A stretch of DNA of 62,944 bases, from NCBI RefSeq assembly GCF_000317595.1, contig NZ_AEJC01000153.1, positions 1-62,944 of the forward strand, given 5' to 3'. The notes beneath the pieces are model-generated. The model had not been told where the DNA came from and did no database searches. It saw nothing but the letters and a program-made list of their open reading frames with translations. Position 1 is the stretch's first letter; each line of letters opens with the position of its first letter. Below are positions 24,201-32,244 of the stretch, piece after piece. The position numbers were made by a program, and so were the translations under genes. The DNA comes from Streptomyces ipomoeae 91-03. GTDB lineage: Bacteria; Actinomycetota; Actinomycetes; Streptomycetales; Streptomycetaceae.

Positions 24201-25788
24201 GATCAGCTCGCTCGTCCTGGCCCCGGCGGGCGGACTGTCGACCCGGCCGACCCAGGTCGAGATCAGCTCCCCGGACGGTGCCGTCATCGCCGGTGTCGAC
24301 GAGAACGGCTGGGTCCGCTTCGACCCGATCACCACGGACCAGCTCGACATCACCATCACCGAGACGGCCCCCCTCACCCTCCACAACCCCGTCGCCGACG
24401 ACGATCTGCGCCTCCCGGTCGGCCTGACCGAGGCCTACATCCCGGCCCTCGACCAGTACCGCACCCCGCAGCCCGCCCCCACCCGCGAGTTCGAGCTGCC
24501 GTGCGGCGAGGGCCCGGTGGTGGAGGTGGACGGCAAGTCGTACGAGACGAGCGCGAAGGGGACGGTACGGGACCTGGTGGAGCGCCGCGCGATCGAGGTG
24601 ACTGTCTGTCAGGGCTCCGCCGTCAACCCGGAGTTGGAGCTCGGCTCCGCCGACCGGCACACCGTCGAGTCCGAGGACTCCGGCGCCCTGGCCGTCACGG
24701 ATGTCACCCTGACCCGGGGCACGGTCGCCGAGCCCTCCGCCACCGGCCGCGACCTCGGCATACGGGACTGGCTCGGCGACCGCCGCGAGGTGACCGTCGG
24801 CGAGGGCGCCGCCTCGTACCTCACCACGTACGAGAACTTCAACGAGGGCTGGACGGCCACGCTGGGCGGCCGTGAACTCACCCCCGTACGCCTCGACGGC
24901 TGGCAGCAGGGCTGGCGGATCCCCGGCGGCGCGGGCGGCACGGTCAAACTGTCGTACGAGCCGTCCGTCACGTACGAGGCCGGGCTGATCGGCGCGGGTG
25001 TGGGGCTGGCGGCCCTGGTCGGCCTCGCCCTGTGGCGCCGCCGGGAGCCCAACCCGGACGCCCCGCAGCCGGTGCCGCCGGGCCCGGGGCTGTGGCTGGG
25101 CACGGTGGCGCTGACGCTGGTCGGAATCGTGATCGCCGGCTTCTTCGCCCTGCTGGTCCCCCTCCTGGCCCTCCTCGCCTGGAAACGTCACGCCCTCCTC
25201 GTACCGATCGCCTTCCTCGCCCTCACCGGCGCCGGTATCGCCGCCGCCGTGGGCGCGGGCGAGCCGGTGGCGGCGGACGAGGGCGCGTTCGGGCCGGTGG
25301 CCCAGCTCCTCGCGCTGATCGGGCTGTTCGCGGCGCTGGTGACCGTGGGGGCGGGGGCGGGCGTCGGGTCCACCGCCGCCGAACGCCCTGGCTCGACGCT
25401 GGAGTTCGGGGTACCGCCGGGGGCGGAGGCACCGACGGAGCCGTTGCCGCAGCGGAGGAGGACGACGGGGCGGGCGGCTGCGCCGAGCGCCGCGGCGCCT
25501 GCGGGGACGGGCGGCGGCCCGACGGGGAGCGCGACGGGTGGTCCGGCCGCCGGGCCGACGATCTCCGCGCGCGGCCCCGGTTCCCCGCAACCGAATCCTG
25601 CCCCTGCCTCTGCCCCTGACCCTGACCTCGACCCTCCGACCCGGCGGATCCCGTTCACGAAGCCGAGGTTCAGGGCGACGCAGCCGGATGACGAGGGCGG
25701 CCGGGGCGGGAGCGGCGCGGGCGGTGTCAACGGCACCGGCGGCGCCGGCAGTGGCACCGACGGGAAGGAAAGGGGCGAGCCGACATGA
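21235..25788 (+). CDS. AftD-like alpha-(1->3)-arabinofuranosyltransferase (GT-C, DUF3367 type)
   Basis: 1517 residues. The N-terminal 500 residues form a polytopic GT-C membrane domain beginning RRWLLGFWAVVFVLLVAVQPG; an early acidic pair (TFDTKLGVTTDPWQFL) fits the metal/donor site of this family. The outer part contains two or more discoidin-like beta-sandwiches, for example YDPVNAFDGDPATAWAEG (about residue 740) and NLTDGDLTTAWIAGDDP (about 960). These carbohydrate-binding modules are like those of mycobacterial AftD. Membrane helices return near residue 1245, followed by a Pro/Gly-rich cytoplasmic tail. In Mycobacterium, AftD adds arabinofuranose from decaprenyl-phospho-arabinose to arabinan. 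Streptomyces have no classical arabinogalactan, so the acceptor here is unknown. It is coupled by ATGA at both ends. Confidence 0.88.
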   Translation: MTSTVQAPPPAPVRPVGTTEGPPAGPRSRRWLLGFWAVVFVLLVAVQPGRQTFDTKLGVTTDPWQFLADLGQLWHDRGGFGGIQDQYVGYAWPMLPYYGLTDAVGLPVWLAERLWLSLIVSVAFWGALRLAERLGVGSPPARLVAAAAYALWPVFTTVVGSTSAAALPGAFLPWVLLPLTNERYSARVAALRSALFIPFMGGVNAAATLASLLPVGLYLLTRPRGPRQRKLIAWWVPGVLLATAWWVIPLLLLGVYGENFLPYVESSQTTTAPMSATEALRGAGNWVAYLNFGEAWLPAGWSVAASVIVIVCSAFAAGLGLAGLARRDMPERQWLVLTVLVVALITLAGYGGSFGAPFHGVVQDWLNAGLAPFRNIYKFQTGLALALVLGLAHLVGVAVQERGARRVRGRRFAPLVAAVLVLPGLLWPYLNGSVLQPGSFQELPKYWQATADWLEKYSPDSRALVVPATAHGIYTWGSTIDQPLDVLADSRWAQRDYVPFGTPGNRRAMDAVEQALLTGGQVPGLADYLSRAGLYYVVVRNDLDPDQIGYVPTTTVKRTLEQSGYERVTGLGPVMTGGRIAEDTPLQVEGLYPRQRAVEIYRPAEGVPRPGQAGLKAIADTAVVSGGPESLLPLAADPQLRDRATVLTGDNHPGLGTPAVQVVGDGLRLADTRFGLVNANTSYTYTADERNPSGSVQDPGRKPKQILPVRGLGHQTVAELRGAAKVTASTSGNWLFHLPQYDPVNAFDGDPATAWAEGAPGSANGQWLRIDFDEALELPSTFEVTPLPQDGVRSAPTRIKVETERGSRSTNLQADGSTQTVNVRPGDTSWLKITILDSAERHAGIVGAGFSEIEIPGVEVTRMLRLPTDAEVPDVTEADAEVISLHRATDPTGLSPTGTEPGLHRTFATSTAGTYEVRATAVPVPGEDLDQLLYDVAPEQQTRITATADSTAALGAGLSPRNLTDGDLTTAWIAGDDPTIHLSWGDKWPISSLVLAPAGGLSTRPTQVEISSPDGAVIAGVDENGWVRFDPITTDQLDITITETAPLTLHNPVADDDLRLPVGLTEAYIPALDQYRTPQPAPTREFELPCGEGPVVEVDGKSYETSAKGTVRDLVERRAIEVTVCQGSAVNPELELGSADRHTVESEDSGALAVTDVTLTRGTVAEPSATGRDLGIRDWLGDRREVTVGEGAASYLTTYENFNEGWTATLGGRELTPVRLDGWQQGWRIPGGAGGTVKLSYEPSVTYEAGLIGAGVGLAALVGLALWRRREPNPDAPQPVPPGPGLWLGTVALTLVGIVIAGFFALLVPLLALLAWKRHALLVPIAFLALTGAGIAAAVGAGEPVAADEGAFGPVAQLLALIGLFAALVTVGAGAGVGSTAAERPGSTLEFGVPPGAEAPTEPLPQRRRTTGRAAAPSAAAPAGTGGGPTGSATGGPAAGPTISARGPGSPQPNPAPASAPDPDLDPPTRRIPFTKPRFRATQPDDEGGRGGSGAGGVNGTGGAGSGTDGKERGEPT

Positions 25789-27221
25789 CCGCACTGGAAC
25801 ACCCCGCCCGCGACGACGCGACCCGTGCCCCCGTCCGCATCCCCTTCCCGGTGGTCGACGAGATCTCCCGCCACTGCCTCCAGGAGGAGGAACCGGAAAC
25901 CGTCCACATCGAGGTCCACCTCCCCGGCCGCGTGGACCCCGACCGCCTACGCACCGCCTTCATCGCGGCCCTCCACCAGCACCCCCGCATCCTCATGCGC
26001 GAGGTCCCGGGCCACTGGTACAGCCGCCGCTACGAGTGGGAACTGACAGCGGAGCCGGAGGTGGAGGTGGTGAGGTTCCTGCCGCCGGGCCCGCACGCGT
26101 TGCGCGACGCGAGAACAAGGGCCCTGATGGAGGCACCCCCGCTGTCCTTGTCTCCGCCGATCCGCTTGGAGGTGGTCGCGGGTGCGGGACCGGCGGTGGG
26201 CAGCGAGGCCAGCGACGATGTGGGCCACGCCGTCGGACGCACGGAGGCGGGGCCGACCGGGGGGAGGTTCCGCGACTCGGCGGTACGAGGTGCTGCTGCG
26301 GAGCCGACGCGCAACGGCACCGTCCTCTTCCTCACCATCAACCACACCGCCCTGGACGGCCCGGCCTGCCTCCGCATACTCGCCACCGCAGCGGAGCTGT
26401 ACGGCGGCCGGAACAACTCCCCCACCGCACCCCCAGTCCGTTCCACCACCCCCGAAACAACACCCCCCGCCCCGGACACCCCCTCCAACTGGACCCCACC
26501 CGCCCGAGTAGCCCCCGGCACCCCCCAGCCCTCCCCCGGCAACGGCATGCTCGTCACCGAACTCCCCGTCCCCCGCCGCCCCAAGTCCGCCCCGTACACC
26601 GTGAACGACCAACTCATGGTCACCACCGCCCTGATGCTGGCCCACTGGAACCGGGAACACGGCGCGACCCCCCGCCCCCTCCGCATCACGATGCCCGTGG
26701 ACGACCGCCCGAGGGACACGGACATGCCGATAGGAAACGGCACCCGCCTGGTCGAAGTCCCGTTCAGTCCGAGGGAGTTGGACCCGACCCACACCCCCAC
26801 CCCCGCCCTCCTCCGCCGCACGGCCGAACGCACCCGCGCCCTGAAGTCCCTCCCCCGCCCCCAACTGGGCCACGGCGCCTCCCTGCTGACCGCCCCGGTC
26901 GTCCCGGTGGCGTGGCGCGCCGCCCTCACCCGCGGCCTGCGCCGAGCCGCGGCCCCATGGACATCGACGACCCTGCTCAGCAACATCGGCCGCATCCCGT
27001 ACGCGCTGGACTTCGGCGAGGAGGCCGGCCGCGCCCACGCCGTATGGTTCTCGGCCCCGGCCCGTATGCCCCGCGGCCTCACGGTGACGACGGCCGCCAC
27101 GGCGGGCCGCCTGCACCTGGCCCTGCGCTGGTCCCGCGCCCTGCTCAGCCACGGCGACGGCGCCCATCTCCGCGACCTCTTCGAGCACTACCTGCACAAG
27201 ACGGAAGAGGACACCTCGTGA
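25785..27221 (+). CDS. Condensation-domain-like acyltransferase
   Basis: 478 residues, ATGA-coupled to the AftD-like gene. It belongs to the chloramphenicol-acetyltransferase/NRPS-condensation superfamily: the catalytic motif reads INHTALDGPA (His, then Asp-Gly). An N-terminal VHIEVHLPGRVDPDRLRTAFIAAL block and a C-terminal LLSNIGRIPYALDF block support the two-lobed fold. The central part, about residues 215-260, is Pro/Thr-rich and low complexity. There is no carrier protein or adenylation domain nearby, so it is not an NRPS module. Acylation of a glycan or lipid in the same operon is the best guess, as with PapA-type or wax-ester-synthase-like acyltransferases. Confidence 0.75.
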   Translation: MTALEHPARDDATRAPVRIPFPVVDEISRHCLQEEEPETVHIEVHLPGRVDPDRLRTAFIAALHQHPRILMREVPGHWYSRRYEWELTAEPEVEVVRFLPPGPHALRDARTRALMEAPPLSLSPPIRLEVVAGAGPAVGSEASDDVGHAVGRTEAGPTGGRFRDSAVRGAAAEPTRNGTVLFLTINHTALDGPACLRILATAAELYGGRNNSPTAPPVRSTTPETTPPAPDTPSNWTPPARVAPGTPQPSPGNGMLVTELPVPRRPKSAPYTVNDQLMVTTALMLAHWNREHGATPRPLRITMPVDDRPRDTDMPIGNGTRLVEVPFSPRELDPTHTPTPALLRRTAERTRALKSLPRPQLGHGASLLTAPVVPVAWRAALTRGLRRAAAPWTSTTLLSNIGRIPYALDFGEEAGRAHAVWFSAPARMPRGLTVTTAATAGRLHLALRWSRALLSHGDGAHLRDLFEHYLHKTEEDTS

Positions 27222-27991
27222 TGCCGACCACGACACCCGCCCCCGGCACCCCGACCCACCGCGCACGACCGGGACTTCGCGACTTCTACGAGAACCCGGC
27301 CGTCCCCGTGGCCTCCGGCACCCCCCGCACCCTCGCCCAGGCCCGCATGCTGGCAAAAGCCCTCGGCCCACCCGCCGGAGGCAGGCGCACGATCCTCGAC
27401 ATAGGCTGCGGCGACGGCACCGCGGCAGCCACCGCCGCCCCCCTCCTCCCCGGCCACCACATCATCGGCATCGACTGGTCCCAGGACGCCCTCAGACGCG
27501 CCCGCACCCGCCTCCCTTACGCGATCCGAGGTGAACTGACCGACGGCGGACTGCCGTTCAGGTCGGACTCGGCGGACGCCGTGCTGTTCAGCGAGGTGAT
27601 CGAGCACCTGGTCGACCCGGACGCCGCGCTCGACGAGATCCGCCGCGTTCTGCGCCCCGGCGGCCATCTGATGCTCTCCACCCCGAACCTCGCCGCCTGG
27701 TACAACCGCGCCCTGCTGCTCGCGGGCGTCCAGCCGGTGTTCTCGGAGGTGAGCCTGCGCGGCATCCACGGCCGCCCGGGCACGGAGGTCGTGGGGCATC
27801 TGCGGCTCTACACCGCTCGCGCGCTACGGGAGTTCGTCGCCGCGTCGGGCTTCGAGGTCGTACGACTGCGCGGGGCGCCCTTCCACGGCGTGCCGCGCCC
27901 GCTGCGCGCGCTGGACCGCCTGGCCTGTGCGGCCCCGTCGGCCGCGTCGATCCTGCTGCTGCACGCGCGGAAGCCGTCGCGGGGGGCGTGA
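27218..27991 (+). CDS. SAM-dependent methyltransferase (UbiE-like)
   Basis: 257 residues. GTG 27218 is preferred (GGAAGAGG 7 bases upstream, overlapping the previous stop); ATG 27221 follows directly. Motif I is ILDIGCGDGTAAATAA, motif II HHIIGIDWSQDALRRAR, then VLFSEVIEHLVDPDAALDEIRRVLRPGGHLMLSTPN. The C-terminal part, with HLRLYTARALREFVAASGFEV, resembles methyltransferases of lipid-linked or sugar substrates. Second methyltransferase of the glycan operon. Confidence 0.85.
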   Translation: MMPTTTPAPGTPTHRARPGLRDFYENPAVPVASGTPRTLAQARMLAKALGPPAGGRRTILDIGCGDGTAAATAAPLLPGHHIIGIDWSQDALRRARTRLPYAIRGELTDGGLPFRSDSADAVLFSEVIEHLVDPDAALDEIRRVLRPGGHLMLSTPNLAAWYNRALLLAGVQPVFSEVSLRGIHGRPGTEVVGHLRLYTARALREFVAASGFEVVRLRGAPFHGVPRPLRALDRLACAAPSAASILLLHARKPSRGA

Positions 27992-27992
27992 C

Positions 27993-28922
27993 ATGTGGTG
28001 GGGAGTGGCCGCGGCCCTGCTGGCGAACGCCCTGTACAGCACCGGATTCGTGCTGGAGAAACGGGCGCTGACCGCGCTGCCCCAGGTGACGGTCCGGCAG
28101 CCCGTACGCCTGCTGAGGCTGGTCCTCGGCAGTCCGCTGTGGATCGGCGGCTCGCTGGCGCTGGCCGCCGGGTTCGCCGCACAACTCGCCGTGTACCGGA
28201 CGCTGCCGATCGCCGCCGCGCAGGGCATCTTCGTATCGGGTCTGGTGCTGCTCGTACTGCTGTCGGCGCGGCTGCTCGGCGAGGAGACGACGGGCCGTGA
28301 GCGGTATGCCCTCGGGGCCATCCTCGCCGCACTGCTGATGGTGGTGCTGTCGCTGGACGAGGGCGCCGACACGGTCAGCCGCGGGGCCCCGTACGCGCTG
28401 GTCCTCACGATCTGCCTGCCCGCGCTGGCGACCGGCGTGTGGCTGTACCGGTCAGCCGAGCGACGCGCCCGGCACCGGCACCGGCTGCCGACCACGGGCG
28501 TGGAGTACGGCGTGGCGGTGGGCCTGCTGTACGGCGTCAGCTCGCTCGCGATCAAGGGTGTGTCGAGTTATCTGACGGCGAGCGGACCAGGGGACGCGGT
28601 ACTCGGCCTGCTGCGCTCCCCGTACCCGTACCTCCTGCTCTTCACCGGCGCCTTCGGTCTGGTCATGTCGCAGGCCGCGCTGCAACGCTGCCGGGCCTCG
28701 CTGATCGTGCCGGTCTGTACGACGGTGACCTGTCTGTTCACGGCCGTGCTCGGCACGCTGTCGTTCGGTGAGTCACTGCCGGACGATCCGCTGCGGCTGG
28801 CGCTGCGGCTGTCCGGCACGGTGCTGGCGGTGGCCGTCCTGCTGAGCATGCCCAAGCACGACACCCCGCCGCCCGCGCCGTCCGAAACCCCCGACCCCGC
28901 CAAGGAGTTGACCCCGCCATGA
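27993..28922 (+). CDS. DMT/EamA-like integral membrane protein
   Basis: 309 residues with about nine to ten hydrophobic helices starting at MWWGVAAALLANALYSTGFVLEKRAL, in two related halves as in the drug/metabolite transporter superfamily (NIPA/EamA type). LPIAAAQGIFVSGLVLLVLLSARLLGEE and RASLIVPVCTTVTCLFTAVLG look like the paired cores. It is expected in the cytoplasmic membrane. In a glycan operon it could flip or export a lipid-linked intermediate, but small-molecule export cannot be excluded. The C-terminal tail is Pro-rich. ATGA overlap with the next gene. Confidence 0.75.
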   Translation: MWWGVAAALLANALYSTGFVLEKRALTALPQVTVRQPVRLLRLVLGSPLWIGGSLALAAGFAAQLAVYRTLPIAAAQGIFVSGLVLLVLLSARLLGEETTGRERYALGAILAALLMVVLSLDEGADTVSRGAPYALVLTICLPALATGVWLYRSAERRARHRHRLPTTGVEYGVAVGLLYGVSSLAIKGVSSYLTASGPGDAVLGLLRSPYPYLLLFTGAFGLVMSQAALQRCRASLIVPVCTTVTCLFTAVLGTLSFGESLPDDPLRLALRLSGTVLAVAVLLSMPKHDTPPPAPSETPDPAKELTPP

Positions 28923-29188
28923 GCCCCGACGACCCGCTGCTCCAGATCCTGGCGTGCCCCCTGGACAAGGGCCCGCTGCACCTGGTGCGCCACGAGGAGG
29001 CCAAGGACGGCCTGGAAGCCCCGGAAGGCGACCGGCCGGACCCCTCCGAGACGTCGGAGTCGCTGTACAACCCCCGGCTGCACCGCCGTTATCCGATCGT
29101 CGACGGCATTCCCCAGCTGCTGCCGTCCTCGGGCGAGCAGGTGACGGAGGACGAGCACGAGGAACTGCTCAAAAGGATGTCCTCATGA
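28919..29188 (+). CDS. Trm112-like small protein (YcaR type)
   Basis: 89 residues. LLQILACPLDKGPLHLV and YPIVDGIPQLLP match the start and end of the Trm112/YcaR fold. A long acidic insert (DGLEAPEGDRPDPSETSESL) separates them. Most Trm112 proteins hold zinc through up to four Cys; this one has a single Cys, so it cannot form the usual zinc site. Trm112 proteins stabilise methyltransferases. The gene overlaps the FkbM-type methyltransferase gene (ATGA), so a partner role is plausible. Confidence 0.8.
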   Translation: MSPDDPLLQILACPLDKGPLHLVRHEEAKDGLEAPEGDRPDPSETSESLYNPRLHRRYPIVDGIPQLLPSSGEQVTEDEHEELLKRMSS

Positions 29189-30015
29189 CGACGCTGGCCG
29201 CCCGTCTCGCGCCTCTCCTGCCGGAGCGGCTGGTCGCCGCGGCGGCCCGGACCGTCTATCCGCGCTTCGAGCCTGAACTGGCCCGGCTGGACGAGCTGTG
29301 CCCGCCGGACTGCGGTACGGCCGTCGATGTCGGCGCCTGGTACGGCCCCTGGACGCGCCGCCTGTCCACACGGGCCCGGCGCGTGGTGACCGTGGAGCCG
29401 GTGCCCCGGCTCGCCCGGCTGCTCGCCTCGGCCACCCCCCACAACGTCCGCGTCATCCAGGCCGCCGCCTCGGACCACCCGGGTACGGCCCGGCTGTGGC
29501 TGCCGCCGGGAGACCAGGGTGAGCGGGGTGTGTCGTCGCTGGTCCGCCGTGACATCCACGCCCGCGCGCTGGACGTCCGGTGCGTCACCCTCGACGGGCT
29601 CGGTCTGACCGACGTCGGCTTCATCAAGATCGACGTGGACGGCAACGAGCTCGCCGTCCTGCGCGGCGCGACCGGCCTCCTCGTACGCGACCGCCCCGCG
29701 CTCTTCATCGAGCTGGAGTCCCGTATCCAGCCGATCGCCCCGGTCGTCGGCCTCCTCGGCGGCCTCGGCTACGCGGGCTGGGTCCGCCCCGCCGGGACCT
29801 GGCTCCCGCTCGACCCGGCCGCCCTCGAAGCCCACCAGGCGCGGACGTCGTACGTCGTCTCCCGGGGGCTGCTGCGGCGCGTGCTGCCGTTCTCGGGGCC
29901 TCGGTATGTGAACTCGGTGCTGTTCCTGCCGGACGGGCGGCGCCCGGGTGGGCCGTGCGCCTCCGGCGGGATGCGCCACGATGGGGCACATGTCCTCCGC
30001 GAAGCGCGCCGGTAG
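29185..30015 (+). CDS. FkbM-family methyltransferase
   Basis: 276 residues. TAVDVGAWYGPWTRRLS is the SAM-binding motif, VVTVEPVPRLARLL motif II, and VGFIKIDVDGNELAVLRGATGLL is the FkbM signature. The family methylates sugar hydroxyls and other O-atoms, as in FK506 and in surface glycolipids. It is the third methyltransferase of the operon, directly after the Trm112-like gene. Its 3' end overlaps the start of the next, unrelated-looking gene. Confidence 0.85.
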   Translation: MTTLAARLAPLLPERLVAAAARTVYPRFEPELARLDELCPPDCGTAVDVGAWYGPWTRRLSTRARRVVTVEPVPRLARLLASATPHNVRVIQAAASDHPGTARLWLPPGDQGERGVSSLVRRDIHARALDVRCVTLDGLGLTDVGFIKIDVDGNELAVLRGATGLLVRDRPALFIELESRIQPIAPVVGLLGGLGYAGWVRPAGTWLPLDPAALEAHQARTSYVVSRGLLRRVLPFSGPRYVNSVLFLPDGRRPGGPCASGGMRHDGAHVLREARR

Positions 30016-30589
30016 CCCTGGTGGCTCCTCCGGTCCGTTCACCCCGCTCGACTTTCAGCTCGTGTTGTTGCGGCGTATGGCCGATCACAACCCCGGGCTG
30101 GTCGAGGATGCCCGGCGTGAGCTGGGGGTTTCCATCGGGGAGATGCGGGAGGCGAACAAGCGGTGGCAGGCGATGGTGCGGGCGCCCCGGGGGCGTGGGG
30201 CCGCGTCCCGGTACCGCTCGGTGTTGGGTGTGCCGGAGTCGGTCGTGCCTCGGAGGATCGGGGATCTGGAGTGCGAGGCGTGGTTGTGGCCGGTGCCGTT
30301 GTGGGCCGATCTGCGGTTCGAGGTGCTGGTCGGGCCGAACCGTGCGGTCTGGAACGAGTGGCTGGTGCGGGCGCCGGGTGCGCCCGGGCCCGAGTTGCGG
30401 ACGCTGGAGGATCTGACGCCGTGGTCCTGCACGGTCGATGAGGTGGCGCGGGCGTTCGCGCCGGCTCGGCCGTTGGAGGGGTCGGCGCCTACGCGGTGGG
30501 GGTTGGCGTTCATGGCGCCCGACCGGCAGGGGGTGCGGCGGGAGTGTGTCGCCGAGTTCACGTGGGGGCTGTTGCAGCGGGTTGCCTAG
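29981..30589 (+). CDS. Conserved-looking protein of unknown function
   Basis: 202 residues from ATG 29981 (alternative ATG 29990), overlapping the end of the FkbM gene. I recognise no family. The N-terminus is polar and Gly/Ser-rich. A helix (PLDFQLVLLRRMADHNPGLVEDARRELGVSIGEMREANKRW) then resembles a helix-turn-helix-like segment, followed by a Trp-rich globular part (CEAWLWPVPLWADLRFEVLVG). No signal or membrane segment. It may be the last gene of the glycan operon or an independent gene. Confidence 0.65.
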   Translation: MGHMSSAKRAGSPGGSSGPFTPLDFQLVLLRRMADHNPGLVEDARRELGVSIGEMREANKRWQAMVRAPRGRGAASRYRSVLGVPESVVPRRIGDLECEAWLWPVPLWADLRFEVLVGPNRAVWNEWLVRAPGAPGPELRTLEDLTPWSCTVDEVARAFAPARPLEGSAPTRWGLAFMAPDRQGVRRECVAEFTWGLLQRVA

Positions 30590-30787
30590 GCGACGGGACA
30601 CAGGCCCCGGCTGTCAGGGATCGCCCCTTCACGGACATACTCGGTCGGCCGTTGCCCTGAATGTCCCCGAAAAGCGGCGCCGGTACGGAAATCGGTGGTC
30701 AGCTGACGGATCTCGGTCCTAAGGGACCTACGGTCCGTGCAGAGTCCTGATCTGTCCCGATCCCAAGTCTCAAGGGGAGGCGCCCCC

Positions 30788-31783
30788 ATGACGACCGAAC
30801 GCCCCGCGAAGCGGACCGTGCCTGTCGAACGGTTGCGGTTGGGTGATCACGCCTGTATGGGGCCGGTCGATGTCGACGGGGAGTCGCCCTGGAAGGTGTT
30901 CACGGCGTACACGCGGACGAGTCTGGCGCGCCGGGAGAAGGTTCTGCTGGTCATGGACCCGGACGATCTGAGCGACGACGAGGTGGTCGCGCTGCTGGAC
31001 CGGGGCAGTGGGCAGGTGGTGGCGGCGCGGGAGAGTGGGCAGCTGTCGGTCAGGCGGAACACGGAGGTGTACGTTCCGGACGGACGGTTCCAGGAGCAGC
31101 GCACGCTCGACACCTATCGGGGTGAACTCGATCGGGCCCATGACGACGGCTGGTCGGGGCTGCGGGTCACCGCCGACATGGGCTGGGCGCCGCGGATCAA
31201 CCTCGCCCAGGACCGGCTGCTGGACTACGAGGCCTCGGTGGCGCCGCTCTTCGCGAATCCGCTGTTCACCGCGATCTGCTGGTACGACCGACAGCGGTTC
31301 GACGACGGGATGGCGGCGAGTGCCGCCAAGGTGCATCCGCTGCGGGTCATGGAACGCCTCGACTCACTGGAGATCACGGAGACCCCGGAGGGCGGCCGGA
31401 TCGCCGGCACCGCCGAGCTGAGTACGCGGACGGAGTTCGTCGAGGCGCTGCGCGCGGCCCTGGAGCGGCGCGACGACTCCGGGCCGCGTCGTCTCGTCCT
31501 CGACCTGCGGGACCTGTGCTTCATGGAGGCCCACTGTGCGTGGCAGCTGATCAGCCTCGCCTCGTCGCTGCCGACCGGCAGTGAGGTCACCGTGCGCTGC
31601 GGGGAGTTGCTCGGGCTGGTCCTGGAGCAGCTGGGCGCCCGCGAGGTGCCGCAGTTGGTGGTCAGCGTGGAGGAGGAGCCGGAGCCGCCGGAGCACGAAC
31701 GGGAACGGGCACGGGAGCACGAGCAGGGTTGTCGGGAACCGGCTCAGGGGCACGAGCAGGGTTGTCGGGAAGGGGTGCGGTGA
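30788..31783 (+). CDS. MEDS-domain sensor with STAS (anti-sigma antagonist) domain
   Basis: 331 residues; ATG 7 bases after AAGGGGAGG. Residues about 10-180 form a MEDS domain (LRLGDHACMGPV, EKVLLVMDPDDLSDDEV, GELDRAHDDGWSGLRVTADMGWA, then LFTAICWYDR), known from DcmR-like sensors of small one-carbon compounds. Residues about 215-305 are STAS-like (FVEALRAALERRD, RLVLDLRDLCFMEAHCAWQLISLA), but the usual phospho-Ser position is not obvious. The C-terminal 30 residues are a charged repeat (HEQGCRE twice) from a 22-bp DNA duplication. GTGA overlap with the ATPase gene suggests a partner-switch pair. Confidence 0.82.
   Translation: MTTERPAKRTVPVERLRLGDHACMGPVDVDGESPWKVFTAYTRTSLARREKVLLVMDPDDLSDDEVVALLDRGSGQVVAARESGQLSVRRNTEVYVPDGRFQEQRTLDTYRGELDRAHDDGWSGLRVTADMGWAPRINLAQDRLLDYEASVAPLFANPLFTAICWYDRQRFDDGMAASAAKVHPLRVMERLDSLEITETPEGGRIAGTAELSTRTEFVEALRAALERRDDSGPRRLVLDLRDLCFMEAHCAWQLISLASSLPTGSEVTVRCGELLGLVLEQLGAREVPQLVVSVEEEPEPPEHERERAREHEQGCREPAQGHEQGCREGVR
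31717..31771. repeat. Two 22-bp direct repeats at the 3' end of the MEDS gene
   Basis: Identical 22-base stretches at 31717-31738 and 31750-31771, 33 bp apart and so in frame; they encode the repeated HEQGCRE. Confidence 0.88.
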
Positions 31784-32244
31784 GCGCGGGCCGGCCGTTC
31801 GAGGAGAGCGGCGGGGAGCGCGGCGGGCAGCGGCTGCTGTGGGCGGGGCTCGACGCTGAGGAACTGCCGCTCCTGCGCGTCCTGGTGACGGAGTGTGCCC
31901 TTCGGGCCGGGCTCTCCCCGCCCTCCCACGGGGTCTTCGTCCAGGCCGTGGTGGAGAGCGCGGCCCACGCCGTGACCCACGGCGGTGACACGGGGACGAT
32001 CGAACTGAGGGTGCTGGCAGGCGAGTTGCACTGCGAGATCACCGACGGCGGACCCGGGCTGCTGACCAATCGGCCCGAGGCCCACGGGCTGCGTCTCGCC
32101 CAGTCCCTCGTCCGGTCCCTCGCCGGCCGTCTCGAACTCCACACCACTCCCCGGGGCACCACCACGACCCTCTCCGTCCGCCTCCCCGCCCCGACGGCCC
32201 CTACGATCCCGGCCCCTTCCGCTACGACCGCGACCGCGCGCTGA
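31780..32244 (+). CDS. HATPase anti-sigma-factor-like protein
   Basis: 154 residues from the GTG at 31780 that overlaps the MEDS-STAS stop, with AAGGGG upstream. GHKL ATPase traits: FVQAVVESAAHAVTHGGD (N-box with Asn replaced by His/Ala), ITDGGPGL (G1) and AHGLRLAQSLVRSLAG. The degenerate N-box could weaken Mg-ATP binding, so binding rather than kinase activity may matter. It is the natural partner of the STAS domain encoded by the gene before it. Its 3' end overlaps the 3' end of the opposing LuxR-type gene by 23 bp. Confidence 0.82.
   Translation: MSAGRPFEESGGERGGQRLLWAGLDAEELPLLRVLVTECALRAGLSPPSHGVFVQAVVESAAHAVTHGGDTGTIELRVLAGELHCEITDGGPGLLTNRPEAHGLRLAQSLVRSLAGRLELHTTPRGTTTTLSVRLPAPTAPTIPAPSATTATAR

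Noticed and set aside
21139..25794. A 1551-codon open frame opposite the AftD-like gene, with similar long frames opposite fxsB and fxsT
   Set aside because: In DNA of this GC content, the antisense frame of a long gene stays open by codon bias. The predicted proteins are Arg/Gly/His/Ala-rich with no motif, while the plus-strand proteins have clear domains.
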